Shown here in pieces: positions 1 to 10,795 of a DNA stretch of 64,000 bases; positions within the stretch are counted from its first letter, which is position 1, and the number at the start of each line of letters is the position of its first letter. The position numbers were made by a program, and so were the translations under genes. Source of the stretch: Linum tenue (Eukaryota; Streptophyta; Magnoliopsida; Malpighiales; Linaceae); assembly GCA_946122785.1 (NCBI GenBank), contig CAMGYJ010000011.1, positions 25,979,007 to 26,043,006 on the forward strand. The letters run 5' to 3'. The notes under the pieces were generated by a model. The model was not told the origin of the DNA. It saw only the letters and a program-made list of their open reading frames with translations, and did no database searches.

Positions 1-764
1 GAGCTAGACATTTGCCACTTCTTTCATTAACGAGCAATGCTCTTCTTTTCAACTCGTCCTCCAACAGTACTTTTTTTTCACTTTCTAGCAAGAATCATGC
101 GAACCATCTATGTAGGACCTCGAGGGAGCTAAAAACGAGAGCTCCGAGACACAAGGATGAATCACACTTTGACACGAAGAAAGGATGGATGGGGTCATTC
201 TTTGAATCATTAACAAGCTCAACAAGCACGAAGCTCCTAAACGAGAACGACCCTCACAGTCACACGGCTCAAAGGGGTTTGACTAAGGGGTAAAAATTTC
301 GGGAAGGCCAACTTTTTGGGCGTGGACTAAACCTATGCCTCCATCCTGCTTGCTAATGACAACTGTGATGCTACACACCGTGGTGAGAGGGAACTATCAC
401 ACGAGAAGGAAATGTTTGGCTCAAAACTCACAGGCTGCCTAGCCGCCCAATCGTCTATTCCACATTCACAAACCCGATGCATGTCAATTGTAATCGAAGA
501 GTAACCAAGTCAAGGCAAGCATTCATTTAAGCACACATGAGAGCTAAGCCTTCGCACAATTCTAATGCACTCCCAGTCATCTTAATAGGATGCACCCGAC
601 TATATGCGACAATTCAAGAACGATGCCAAATAAGCACAAGATTCTCCATCCAACCGGCCATTTTAAACAAGCATTGCTTGGTGCCCTCAAATTTTGAAAA
701 TTTGGGCATATATCAAGGCTCCAAGCATTCACACACACCACACATGCAAGCATAAAAGTAAACT

Positions 765-780
765 ACTCCCCCCACACTTA
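765..780 (-). other. Internal polypurine tract of element D
   Basis: The minus strand reads TAAGTGTGGGGGGGAG directly after the conserved GAGGGCAATGTCGAGC block. The same tract occurs in B, A, Y and X, about 1.5-1.7 kb upstream of the LTR-adjacent polypurine tract where both can be seen. It may be a second plus-strand priming site; that role is inferred from base composition and position only. Confidence 0.5.
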
Positions 781-1087
781 AGCTCGACATTGCCCTCAAT
801 GGCGTCAAATAGGGATAGAGCGATGTTACCGCATGGCTTGGTGAGTGAAAGTTGGTGATCGAGAGCGGAGGGAGGGTGAGATCCGGAAGAGCGTGGAGAC
901 GGCAAAACAACACTAAAAGCTCTCAAAGGATGTCTTATTAGAGCGAAAAGAAACAAAATGATGGTGGTTGGGTTGCCTCCGAACAAGCGCTTCTTTAACG
1001 TCATGAGCCGGACGATTACTCTTCAAGTTTCGGTCCGCCCAAACCTCCTTGAAGTTGAGGTTCTCGTCGGTGAGGTAATGTCTCAAG

Positions 1088-1588
1088 TCACGAGCTTTGG
1101 AAGAATCCATGATTGAGGGCTCGTGAACTCGATTTGCTTTGAGGCTCCACCCACAAGACCTCTTCTTCTTTCTTCTCTTTGCCCCACATCATGTAATGCA
1201 TCATTGATTGACCTCCATCGCATCCACCAAGAGGGATCGCCGATGGTTTGAATTTGGGTTGGCAAAGAGCCGCAAACGGGGCCTTAACAAGTAGCGCATC
1301 AAGGTCGGGTGGAAAGCATTGGTAGCTCTTGCAACTTGGTGAAGCTTCATGCACCTCGACCTCGTCTTCATCTTGGACGCCAGTTGCTCCTTCAACTTCA
1401 TCTTCAACCTCCCTTCCTTTTTCTTCAATTTGCGCCTCCCCTTGGGAACAATCAAGATTGTCCTCCTCTTTGAAGCTCACTTCCTCCTCTTCAACCTCTT
1501 CTTTCTCCTTCTCATTCATGTCTTCAAGCACGGTTTGGAGGGCAAGATGCCATGCAAGATTATATAAAGGATTCTCTTGCTCCTCCAC
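1088..1588 (-). pseudogene. Acidic coding remnant of element D, function unknown
   Basis: A 166-codon open frame rich in Glu and Asp, with a highly charged middle (residues about 25-80), followed by a more conserved-looking tail with Cys, Met-His-Tyr-Met and Trp residues. It lies directly upstream of the post-pol GC-rich motif, where pol or its remnant would end. I do not recognise a catalytic domain. Sequence upstream on the minus strand (1589-1788, continuing at 29023-29223) can be read as a related acidic coding stretch with stops, so this is probably the end of a decayed, non-autonomous gag-derived frame. A spurious frame in degenerate internal sequence is the alternative. Confidence 0.35.
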
Positions 1589-2113
1589 ACTCGTGACTTG
1601 GTCTTCAAAGTTTCTCTCGTGAAGGGGAAGGTGATGAGAATATTCAATGCAACCTTCTTGTTCATACTCACCACCGGAGCTCTCCGACGTGAGTTCGTCT
1701 TACTCCACATGGTTTTCATTGATCGCTCCTTGAACCTCCTCTTTCTCCTCCACTAATGAGAGGCGATAGCTTTCACAAGCTCGTGCCATGATTCGGGCCT
1801 AATTGTACATATTTTACCCCTGTTTTCCTTAGGAGTTTGTGGCAATTGTGCTCCTAAAAGGGTGGTTTTATGCAATTTTCTTGTGCTTTAGCATGTTTCA
1901 GGATTCAACATGTGAAACCAGCCCCGGAGTCGAAAGTTGGCCGAAAAGGAGCAAAAACTGGGAGAAGAGGTGAAAAACTGACAGTTCACGGTTTCTCTTG
2001 GATGTTCACGGTCTACTAAGACCGTGAAGCGGAGCTGTTTCCCGTGAACACCCAGGCGTCCAGGGCCAAATCTTAAGTTACTGACACGAGGTGAGTTCAC
2101 AGACACTAAGACC

Positions 2114-2583
2114 GTGAACTGGAGTTATTGCCCGTGAACCCGTGCAAGCGAAGCGGTGCATTTCGATGCCAACCTTGAGTTCACGAACACGTTCAAGAGT
2201 TCACGGCCGAGAACTGAGGCCGTGAACTAAGCCCGATTCCTGTTTAAAAGGCTAGCTGAAAGGAAGAGAGAAGGGAGAGCCCAAGAGTGAGAAAGTGCAT
2301 TCTTCAGATTTTAGAGAGAGAAAGAACGTGAACTCTTGAACGTGAACTCTTGAACATGAACTCTTGAACGTGAACTGGAGCTGTTGCCCGTGAACCCGTG
2401 CAAGCGAAGTGGTGCATTTCGATGCCAACCTTGAGTTCACGAACACGTTCAAGAGTTCACGGCCGAGAACTGAGGCCGTGAACTGAGCCCGATTCCTGTT
2501 TAAAAGGCTAGCTGAAAGGAAGAGAGAAGGGAGAACCCAAGAGTGAGAAAGTGCCTTCTTCAGATTTTAGAGAGATAAAGAAC
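2114..2583 (+). repeat. 256-bp-period tandem duplication inside the 5' LTR of A, including the TATA-like box
   Basis: Two copies begin GTGAACTGGAG at 2114 and at 2370. Each contains the palindromic motif cluster, a TTTAAAAGG box (2243-2251 and 2499-2507) and the purine-rich leader that follows it. At the join there are short repeats of GTGAACTCTTGAAC (about 2329-2370). The 3' LTR of A has one copy only. Confidence 0.85.
2243..2251 (+). promoter_or_regulatory. TATA-like box TTTAAAAGG of the A LTR
   Basis: Lies just downstream of the palindrome cluster and upstream of a purine-rich leader. It is repeated at 2499-2507 by the tandem duplication and is present at 28023-28031 in the 3' LTR. Element G has a consensus-quality TATAAAAGG at the equivalent place, which supports a core promoter role. 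Confidence 0.5.
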
Positions 2584-3374
2584 GAACCAAGGAAGGAAGA
2601 AGGCTAGAGTTTGCTCCAAGTGTTGAATTGGGAAGATTCTCACCAAGATAATTTCAGCACAAGCTCAAAGAAGATTGGAAGCATCTCCATGATGGTTTCT
2701 ACCTCTTCCTCTTATGTTTCTCCCCTTTCTAGCATGGAGTAGTTTCCTTTTTCACTTGGGTGTTGTGAAATCCTAACAATTTACCATGTAGTTTTTGTTA
2801 TGTGAATTGAATGATTGTTTATGGGTGTTGTTTAATTCAATGATTGAGGTATTTTTCATGTTAATTGTGCATGTTTGTGCTTAGCAATCTAATTGGCCAT
2901 TTTAACCTAGATTAGAGAGGGAATACCCCCTTTCAAGGGATGCTTAATTGAGTTGGGATTCCTAGGGCTTTCTAAGCCACTTATCTAAGTTAATGTAGGG
3001 CAAACCTCTATGTTGAACTAAGCAATTTGGTTAAGCGCGATTAAGCCGACCAACCATTGGGTTGAGTGAGGGAGTAAGTCAACCGTCGATTGCCTTAACC
3101 GAGAGGGCCTCTTGAATAGCCTATAATGTATCCCGCGGTTTGGCAATCGAGAGTGGTCTACGACCATTTTGTGTCCCCTAGCGGTTCGTAGTCACCTTGC
3201 CCATAGCATTCACTTCGATTCACATACCGTGGTAGTAGTTAGGGGGAAGCGAGGGATACACGGACCGACCAGAGTCGATATTTAAACATACTTGCCCTGT
3301 ATTGCACCTGACTAAGGTTTATACTTGGACCTTAGGCGAGAATTAATTGTGATATTCGGGATGAGTCAAGTTTT

Positions 3375-3386
3375 TGGCGCCGTTGC
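3375..3386 (+). other. Interrupted primer-binding site of element A (tRNA-Asp type)
   Basis: Reads TGGCGCCGTTGC, the first 12 bases of the 18-base site seen intact in B (4954-4971). Element B is inserted exactly after it. Its last five bases, GTTGC (3382-3386), would be B's target duplication, but the other copy is lost with B's 3' end. Confidence 0.8.
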
Positions 3387-3579
3387 TGATTCGGGCCTAA
3401 TTGTACATGTTTTGCCCCCGTTTTACATAGGTGTTTGTGCCAAATTCACTCCTAAAAGGTTGGTTTTACGCTAGGTTCCTCGTGTTTTAGTGTATTTGAG
3501 GATTTGACAGGTGAAACCAGCCTCAAAGTCGAAAGTTGGGCGAAAAGGATCAAAAACCGGGAGAAGAGGTGAAAAATGG

Positions 3580-3813
3580 CCAGTTCACGGCTAACCAAGG
3601 AAGTTCACGGTCTTGCATGACCGTGAAGAAGAGCTCTTTACCGTGAATCGCGAGGTGTCCAGATCCAAAATGGAGGTTACTAGCGCAAGGTGAGTTCATG
3701 GTCACTAAGACCGTGAACAAAGGCCGTTGACCGTGAACAGAAGAGATTGACGCGGTGCATTTTGGCGCACGCCTGCAGTTCACGGACGCATTTCGTGGTT
3801 CACGGCCGTGAAC
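3580..3813 (+). repeat. Palindrome array in the B LTR (GTTCACGG / CCGTGAAC half sites)
   Basis: Repeated half sites GTTCACGGTC and GACCGTGAAC are arranged as inverted pairs with short spacers, ending in the perfect 16-bp palindrome at 3798-3813. The array lies just upstream of the LTR promoter region. Copies are kept in the truncated 3' LTR (10974-10989) and in the leader of the env-like gene (about 6760-6935). Confidence 0.8.
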
Positions 3814-4193
3814 TCAGCTCGTCTCTGGTTTAAATGATGAGCTGAAAGGAGGAGAGAGGGGAGAGCCGATTTTTTGTGAAAGCCTTCTTCAACATTCTAG
3901 AGAGAGAAATACGAACCAAAGGGAGAAGAAGGCTAGGGTTTTGCTTCAAGGCAGATTTTGGGAAGATTTCCTCCAAGGAAAGCTCAACTCAAGGGCCAAG
4001 AAGACTGGGAGCATCCTCCAAGATGGGTTCCACCTCTTTCCCTTTTGTTTTTTCCACCTCTAGCATTAATAGACCTCCTTTCACTTGGGTGTTGTGAAAC
4101 CCAAACTCTACCATGTAGTTTTCTTTTATGTGTGTTGGATGATTGTCATTGGGTATTGTTCAATTCAATGATTGAGGCATTATTTATCATGAT

Positions 4194-4340
4194 TGTGCAT
4201 GCTTGTGCTTAGTAACCTAGGGGTTGTGCATGTTTTGTGCTTAGCATCCTTAGGTTTGTGCATTTAGGTGCTTAGCAACCTAAGGATTGTGCATATTGTG
4301 CTTAGCACCCTTAGGTTTATGCATGTTGGTGCTAGCAATC
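4194..4340 (+). repeat. Minisatellite in the B LTR, about five units of roughly 30 bp
   Basis: Units resemble TTGTGCATGTTTGTGCTTAG followed by CAACCTAAGGA, with substitutions between units. The LTRs of A have a single unit at the same place; the LTR of D has an independent-looking array (29831-29980). Confidence 0.8.
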
Positions 4341-4953
4341 TAATTAGTCACCTTAAGCTAGCTTAGAGAGGAAAATCCCCCTTCCAAGGGAGACTCAATC
4401 GAGTTGGTTTTCCTTCCGCTTTCTAAGCCACCTAACTAGGTTAAGTTAGGGCAACCCTCAATGTTGACTTAAGCAAATCGGTTAATTGCGATTAAACCGT
4501 CCGACCTTTGAGTTGAGTGAGGGAGTAAGTCAATTACAGATTGTCTAAACCGAGAGGGTCGAGTGACACGGCCTTTCATGCTTACCTCGGTTTAGCAATT
4601 GAGATTGTGGTCTCCGACCATATATGCATCCCTCTGTGGTTCGCAATTGCCGTGCCCAAAGCAATGATTCCAATTTACATATCATGGTAGTAGTTAGGGG
4701 GAAGCGACACCCGAGTGTTCCTTCCACCAAAGAGTTTCCAAAACCATTTACGTTTGGGTTTTGTTATTTCAATTAGCAAACCTTTAATCCAAAACTTTGT
4801 AGCTAGATAATGATTTCAACAACCGAAGTAGGGGTATAAGGACCGGCCCGGGGCGATATCTAAATACTTGCCCTATACTACACCCGACTAGAGTTAAAAC
4901 TTGGGCTGTAGTTGGGGTTTTATTGTGGTGTAGTTTCATGCGAGTCAAGTTTT

Positions 4954-4971
4954 TGGCGCCGTTGCCGGGGA
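4954..4971 (+). other. Primer-binding site of element B, tRNA-Asp type
   Basis: TGGCGCCGTTGCCGGGGA matches the complement of the plant tRNA-Asp 3' end, the primer used by Athila-type elements. It starts six bases after the LTR end. Confidence 0.88.
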
Positions 4972-5097
4972 CAATGGTATGTTATCTTGAAAAATTTGTT
5001 GGTTGTTAATCTAGCTTTTAATTTCTAGTTTTGCAAGTGTGTGTGTGCTTTGCTTGTGCTAGACTTGGTGTGTTTTCCGACTATGTGTAGGTGGTGC

Positions 5098-6701
5098 ATG
5101 ACCCGGAGCAACCCGACACCTTTGCTACCACTTGACGAGGAAATTTACCGAAATCTCCGGCTCCTAGCACGGGAGAGAGAGCTAGCGGAGGCAAGTAAAA
5201 GAATTGAAAGAGGGGGACAACTTTTGGGTCCCGATGTTAGTGGAGAAGTAGTTGAAGAAGTGGAAATGGCGGGGAACCAAAGGCAAGATGGAGCTCTAGC
5301 CCGCCAGTTGAACGATGCGGCGGAGGAAGAGGATACCTCGAGGACGATGGGGTACTATATGGCCCAAAGGCCGGCGGACATTCAATCGCCAATCCTACAT
5401 CCTCCAGTGGCGGCAAACAATTTCGAGATCAAGTCGGCTCTAGTGACTATGATACAAAGTAATGCTCTATTCCACGGCTATGAGAGCGAGTCACCTAGAG
5501 AGCACGTGCAGAGATTCTTGGAGCTCGCGGGGAGCTTGAAAATTAATGGTGTGCCGGCCAAAGCTTTGAAACTAAGGCTTTTCCCATACTCACTCTCGGG
5601 AAGGCACTTAGGTGGCTAAACAACCGCCCACCTCGGTCAATCACCTCATGGGACGACCTCCTCAACAAGTTTATGGCTCGTTATTTCCCACCTTCAAAGA
5701 CGGCGGAGTGGAGAAAGAAGATTACACATTTCGAGCAAGAAAAGGACGAGACCTTGAGGGATGCTTGGGAGAGGTACTACGATTACTTTCTTCAGTGCCC
5801 TCACCACGGGTTTGAAGAACAGTTCCGGATCGAAACCTTCTACGGAGGCCTAATGCAAGAAGATAAAATTCTCATTGACTCCTTGTGTCAAGGGAAATTG
5901 ATGAATATGGCTCCACCCAAAATAACCGAGATACTTGAAGACATGGCCCTTAGGGGATACAATTGGGGGTTGACTAGAAGTGGAAGAAGAAGTAATGATA
6001 GGGGAGTGAGAAGCGTGGGAGCGAGTGCTCCGCTTGAGGCGAAGTTGGATGAGTTGCTTGAGGTTATGCTCGAAGATAAGAGGCAAGGGAAAAGGTCGGT
6101 GATGTCGTGTGACTGGTGCTCGAGCACCAATCACGAGATGGCGGAGTGCCAAGCAATGAAGGAGGCAACCACTCCAGAGGAGCAAGTCAACTTCGTGGCA
6201 AATGCTAGGGTCAACAACCCGTATAGCAATACTTATAACCCCGAATGGAGGAACCACCCCAACTTTGCCTAGGCATCGCTGACAAATCCGAGGCCTCCGG
6301 GTTTTCAAGGTCCCACGGGAAATTTCCAACCTCGGCCGACCTTCATCCAACAAAGGCCCCAACTCGAAGGCTCAAACTTCCACCAACCGTACCAATCACA
6401 AGGTGCCCTAGGGTTTCAACAACAACAGCTCGACAAGCTATCTAAGCTTGAGGACCTAGTGAACACCTTTGTGAGTACGAGTAGCCAAAAGTTCGAGAAG
6501 ATAGAGCAATTTATGGATGTGGCGACTACCAAGTTTACCTCGATTGAGGCGGGTCTCCGAAGTCATCAAGCGAGCCTTCAAAGCTTGGAGGTGCAAATAG
6601 GCAACCTTGCCGGTATCCTCACCGAGAGACCCAAGGGAGCTCTACCTTCCCAAACCATGACGAACCCCAAGGACCATGCCAGGGTAAATGTGCTTCATTA
6701 G
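5098..6701 (+). pseudogene. gag of element B (decayed)
   Basis: Encodes a retrotransposon capsid/nucleocapsid polyprotein, broken. It starts at the ATG encoding MTRSNPTPLLPLDEE, which aligns with the intact Y gag start MTRSQSGDLLPLDQE. The gag core continues to a frameshift near 5600, resumes in another frame (ITHFEQEKDETLRDAWERY) and includes a CCHC zinc knuckle (CDWCSSTNHEMAEC, about 6109-6150). A stop (TAG) follows NHPNFA at 6272. The C-terminal heptad-like segment (6459-6701) is still readable. No protease follows. The order and spacing match gag in Y and Z, so I am confident of the family. Confidence 0.85.
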
Positions 6702-7748
6702 GAAGCACGGAGGAATAGGTTGAGTAAAAAATTTAGCAGAAGTGCCTTGCTTTCACTGTTGTTCACGAACGGATTGCTGAGTTCACGGTTTTGTATGACC
6801 GTGAACAAGCAAACGCGTTCGTGAACTGGGTACTGATGCATGTTCACCACCTGTCAACCACTCTGTGTTCACGGACGCGTTTGAGAGTTCACGGTTGCTA
6901 AGACCGTGAACTGGGCAACGCATCTGTGAACTCCGAGTTGTGCCTATAAAAGGGGCGTGAATGACGACTCTTCACTTCACGACCAAAACCTCGCCGGAAA
7001 ATTTCAAATCTTGGCCGGAAAATGCGAAAATCCGTCGGCTTTTCGATCTTTCCCCCATTTTCGGCGAGCAGAACCCAAAACCTTAGTCATACCCAGTCTC
7101 CTCTCCTCAAAACCGGCATGTGCTGAGATTTTGGGGAGATTTGGAGCACATTTTTTCCGGCCAAGTCACCGGGGGCGAGTCTCCGACGAAGCTCAGGCGA
7201 CCCCTCTCCGGTCAGTTTTTCGACCATTTTTCACCGTCCCCGCCCGCACCTCACTTTCTCTTACGTCCCACTTGTGTCTCCAGGTTTGTTTTTCGACTTT
7301 ACCTTTATGAATTGTGGAGAATCGATTAGGTAGAGAAGTGAGGTTGAATTTTTGTGCTTTGCATGATTGAATCGATTTAGGGCGAGGAATTAGGTGAATT
7401 AGGTCGATTGAATGATGGATTGATTTTTGCATGAGCTTAGTGAGCCTTGGTGGACGTGTTTGAATCAAATTGTGTTTATTTTTAGAATTTGCCCACCAAG
7501 TGCTATGTTATGAATGCAAGTGGAGTTTGTTCTTGTTTGGTGGATGGTAGCCACCATGGTAGGGGTTGTGGTTCGACTTTTTTGTGTGCTTGAGCCGTGA
7601 AATATCCACAACCATGCCACGATGGTTTGGGCTTAAATGTTTGATAACCATGGTGGAAAAATAAGTGTGGGGGGAATTTCTTTTCCTCCTAATGAGCATT
7701 ATTTGACGATTTTTTCCACGTATGGTGTATGTTTCTCAGTTGTGCAGG
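6702..7748 (+). other. Noncoding leader between gag and the env-like gene in B
   Basis: No convincing coding frame. The left part (about 6740-6930) repeats the GTTCACGG/CCGTGAAC half sites seen in the LTR. These are followed by TATAAAAGG (6945-6953), then C/T-rich sequence with a CTTGTGTCTCCAGGTTTG motif near 7270. A similar CTTGTGTTTCCAGGTGTG occurs in the equivalent leader of Z (near 56680, minus strand), which suggests a conserved processing signal such as a splice junction. The 117-codon frame at 6957 is not conserved beyond this and is left out. Confidence 0.55.
6945..6953 (+). promoter_or_regulatory. TATAAAAGG box, candidate internal promoter of the env-like gene in B
   Basis: A consensus-quality TATA box about 800 bp upstream of the env-like start, directly downstream of an internal palindrome array. 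The same palindrome-then-TATA order is seen in LTRs of this family (for example 48630-48638 in G). Function is inferred from this arrangement. Confidence 0.5.
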
Positions 7749-8784
7749 ATGGTTAACATGGATCACCCTTACCTTGTGGCGCTAAGAAACATCCCTTAAA
7801 TGGAGCGATAGGCGTACTTTTGGGCATCTTCGAGAGTCGGTAACCATTAGAAAATCGACTTCGGGCAGTTCGACAGGCTTCATTGCGGTGACGTTATGAT
7901 AGAGGCAGTGGTCCACCCACAATGGCGCCAAGCCCTTGATCTTGAAGATGACACTTACGGGAACTATGCGTCGAATTTTTCAGCACCTTCACCATACACA
8001 AGAGCCTGTGCCTACTCGGTCATCCAGTACGCCGGGTCAAGTTTCGATTGGGAGGGGAACTTCGCAATTTGAGCTATGATGAGTTAGCCAGAGCCCTTGG
8101 AGTGGAAGTCAAACATGAGGACGAGTGGGAGGAAGATGCCATCCGAAGTTTTGACGTGAATGCCGGGTTTCTAAAGTTTTGTCTTCCAAACTACCGAAGG
8201 ACAAAGTTCAAGTCGGCCCTCACAACGGCATCAACACTCGAACCGATAGAATCTTATTGGCTTGTTCTTGCATGGTGGACCAGTCTAGCACTCTGCACCT
8301 AGGTTCAGTCATGGCCACTTCTTTTGCTAGGGCCAATGGTGGAAACCGCCGTTATGTCACATCAATGGGTCCGTACATCACCCGCCTTGCTAGATACTTC
8401 GATATCAGCCTTGCAGGGTGCTCAAAAGAGGGGCACGCCCAAAGATTTGATGAGGACACTCTGCACTCCATGCGCTTATTGCGCACCTTTGGCCCAATGT
8501 GGTACATCGAGGGATTGAGTCCTGACCGCGAGCTTTCGCCAGCAGCCGAGCAACCACATGCTCATGCACCTGGCCGCTGGCGCCGCCCAGCGCTCCAGCG
8601 CCCTACACCGGAACCACCACCAGCAACAGGCGATCCCCTCATCCAGAGGGTGGACCGCCTAGAGAAGAACTCCATGGGATTCTCATCCCGCCTTGAGAGG
8701 CAGACCAACATCCTCGAGCTCATGGCTCGATGCCAGGGTATCCTACTCGATTCTGGAGAGGGTCCATCCACCGGAGAGAGGTAG
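7749..8784 (+). pseudogene. env-like gene of element B (decayed)
   Basis: Equivalent to the env-like third gene of Athila elements, whose biochemical function is not established. The start encodes MVNMDHPYL and aligns with MSLDHPLMQ in Z (56342, minus strand). A shared segment around HPQWRQALDLEDDTY matches HPLWQALMSIEDSTY in Z, and a later shared block reads LGSVMATSFARANG against MGSVVATTFARCHR. Several stops and at least two frame changes (near 8040 and 8180) break it. The C-terminal part (8179-8784) is the longest open piece, Pro-rich and then coiled-coil-like, ending at TAG 8782-8784. I see no clear signal peptide. Confidence 0.7.
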
Positions 8785-10795
8785 CCGACGAGTGAGACAT
8801 GTGGCAGAGCGTAGTACTTTCGCCCTACTTCTCTACTTGTAACCCTGAACTTGTTTTCTTTTTCTTTTTGTTATTTTTCTTCATTTTGTGTGAGTGTGTG
8901 ACATAAACTACTACTATGTACTGTCCTTGTAATAACCTCGCCTCGAGCGAGTCGTATTGTGTTTGTGTGTGTGTGTTTTTTGTCTCTCCTTGAAGCTCGA
9001 TTATCCTACCCCGGTTCAATTCCAACTTTCACTCACCAAGCCCAAGTGGTAACATCATTCTACCCCTTTCTTATGCCATTGAGGGCAATGTCGAGTTTAA
9101 GTGTTGGGGGGGGGGGTAGTTTACTAGTACGCTTGTGTGAGTGTGATTAATGCTTGGAGCCTTTTGTATGAGCAAAGTTTGCATGAGAAAAGTGGTCGGA
9201 TGGTGGGAAATTCTCGTGTCTATTGGCATTGATCCTGACTTGTTGCATGTGATCAAGTATATCCTATGATGATGACTGAGAAGTGCATTAGGATAGGGCA
9301 AAAGTTTAGTTCTCAGGTGTGCATAAATGAATGGATGTCTTGACTTGATCACTTGTTGTTTACAATTGCCATGCATCGTGTTTGTGAATTGGAATAGATG
9401 GTTGGGTAATTAGGTAGCCTGTGAGCTTTGAGCCGATCATTTCTTTCGGTGTGATAGTTCCCTATTACCAGGGTGTGTAGCATCACAAGTTGTCACTAGT
9501 AAGTATGATGGAGGCATAGGATTAGTCCACGCCCAAATGTTGATTGTCCCGAAATGTGTCATCCTTTAGTCAACCCCTTTGAGCCTTGTGACTTCGAGGG
9601 TCGTTCTGAATTTAGGAGGTTCGTGCGTGTGAGCTTAATGGTGTTAATAGAACGACCCCAATCTTTTCTTCCTGTCTAAACATGAGTCGTCCTTGTGTCC
9701 CGAAGCTCTCGCCTTTGAGTTTCCATAGAGGTTCTACATAAGAGGTTCGTGTGCGGACCTTGCTAGGGATGAGAAAAATGAAGTGTAGTGTTGGAGTGAG
9801 TTCCTCAAAAAGAGAGCATTGGTCGTTAAAAGTGTAGGTGGCAAGTGTTTTACTCTCTAGTACCCCCTCGAAAAGAAAATAAAAGAAAGAAAAGAAAAGA
9901 GAAACGAAAAAGAGGTAATAAAATGGGGTAAATAAAGTAGAGAGTGCCACGAAAAACCAAAGTACATTCTCTATGAGGGGTTTCTTCGCACCCAAGCCAT
10001 CGAAACCCCCATTTTGTTTTAGAACTCCTTCACTACCAAACCTTAATGTGCTAGCAAGGGTAGACCGAGGAAGAGCGCTTCCATGTAGTTCACTATGGGT
10101 GATAGTTTGGAAAGAAGAGATAAGGATTTTGGCCGATGCTAGTGGCCTTGGGTTGAAAAGAGGGGTTTTAGTCGAAACCATAGAAACTTTGGGTTTAGGT
10201 TGAAGATGTAGGACCTCACGTCATGATTACCACCACACAAAAAAGCCTTTTTCCCATGTCCAGACAATTGCCAGTCATTTGAACTCGTGTCTAAGACCTC
10301 CTGACGAGCTAGTGGTGACAACCATCCCGTAAACTCTAGCATCTAGAGATTACCGACGTGGCATTGAGACGATAGGGTCGAGAGTTTATGATTGTGCACA
10401 TCTTTTGCACCAAAAAGGTCTCGACCCCACTGGTCTTGAGAATGAGTGATTCATTCTTGCTTTGCATGTCATATCATGCCCCGGTGAGGACCTTTGTTGC
10501 CTTTCCATTTGTTCCTCGGACTTGAATTCCATGCATGGTTGGTTTTGGTTGATAAGTGGTCTTGTTGAGACTTGCATTGATCCATGAACAAGGTGAGCTT
10601 TTAGTTTGCCCTTTTTTGTTGGCTTCGAATTTTGTTTGTGGTGGATGTCGGTATTGCTTGCAACGGTCCATGTGTTGATTGCCAATAACCATTGAGAATT
10701 CCCTCTTTGTGCCCTTTGAGTTGTCCCCAAAGTATTTGTGTAGGTTGAAATATTACCTTGTGTGAAGTGGTTTGCTTGGGGACAAACTAACGTCT
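8785..10795 (+). other. 3' noncoding block of element B
   Basis: About 2 kb without a supported gene; open frames here are on the wrong strand or not shared. It contains a short GT run (about 8958-8973), a TTGAGGGCAATGTCGAGTTTAA block with a G-run purine tract (9073-9117), and then sequence clearly related, in the same order, to the corresponding blocks of D, A, X, Y and G. The shared parts include the segment mentioning TGATGGAGGCATAGGATTAG (about 9508) and a purine-rich stretch at 9868-9930. Conservation between families without coding capacity suggests a structural or RNA role. Confidence 0.7.
9098..9118 (+). other. Internal polypurine tract of element B
   Basis: AAGTGTTGGGGGGGGGGG-type tract following the conserved TTGAGGGCAATGTCGAG block, 1.7 kb upstream of the LTR-adjacent tract. 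It has the same position as 765-780 in D and about 25853-25871 in A. Confidence 0.5.

Larger units (their letters stand above)
1..1788 (-). mobile_element. Element D, Athila-like LTR retrotransposon: internal and 3' noncoding part
   Basis: This minus-strand retrotransposon body is cut at 1788 by element A and resumes at 29018. Read on the minus strand it has the order found in the other elements here: a coding remnant (1088-1588), the GC-rich motif equivalent to AAGCGCTTGTTGGGAGGCAAC that follows pol (about 965-1005), a GAGGGCAATGTCGAGCTTAA block with a polypurine tract (765-805), and a long conserved 3' noncoding block down to base 1. No env-like gene and no pol can be recognised. Its 3' LTR would lie left of the window. 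Confidence 0.75.
1789..3368 (+). repeat. 5' LTR of element A
   Basis: Starts TGATTCGGGCCTAATTGTAC directly after the TGCCA duplication and ends ..GATGAGTCA, six bases before the primer-binding site. Compared with its 3' partner (27587-29017) it carries a 256-bp tandem duplication of the palindrome/promoter segment (2114-2583) and lacks about 140 bp near 3261, so the two LTRs have changed structurally since insertion. Palindromic GTTCACGG/CCGTGAAC motifs lie at about 1980-2230 and 2330-2490. Confidence 0.85.
3387..4947 (+). repeat. 5' LTR of element B
   Basis: A 1561-bp LTR beginning TGATTCGGGCCTAATTGTAC and ending ..GCGAGTCA, six bases before the primer-binding site. The palindrome cluster is at about 3580-3813, including a perfect GTTCACGGCCGTGAAC at 3798-3813. 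A weak TTTAAAT box follows at about 3829. A five-copy minisatellite lies at 4194-4340. Confidence 0.88.

Noticed and set aside
1329..1622. Ser-rich plus-strand frames at 1329-1622
   Set aside because: Antisense to the acidic remnant of D; Ser runs arise from the complement of Glu-rich codons.
4942..4980. tRNA-Asp gene
   Set aside because: Only the 18-base 3' end complement is present, as expected for a primer-binding site; no tRNA body.
9612..10181. 189-codon minus-strand frame
   Set aside because: Lies antisense in the 3' noncoding block of B. The partial counterpart in A (26641-27036) is shorter and interrupted, as expected from nucleotide similarity alone.
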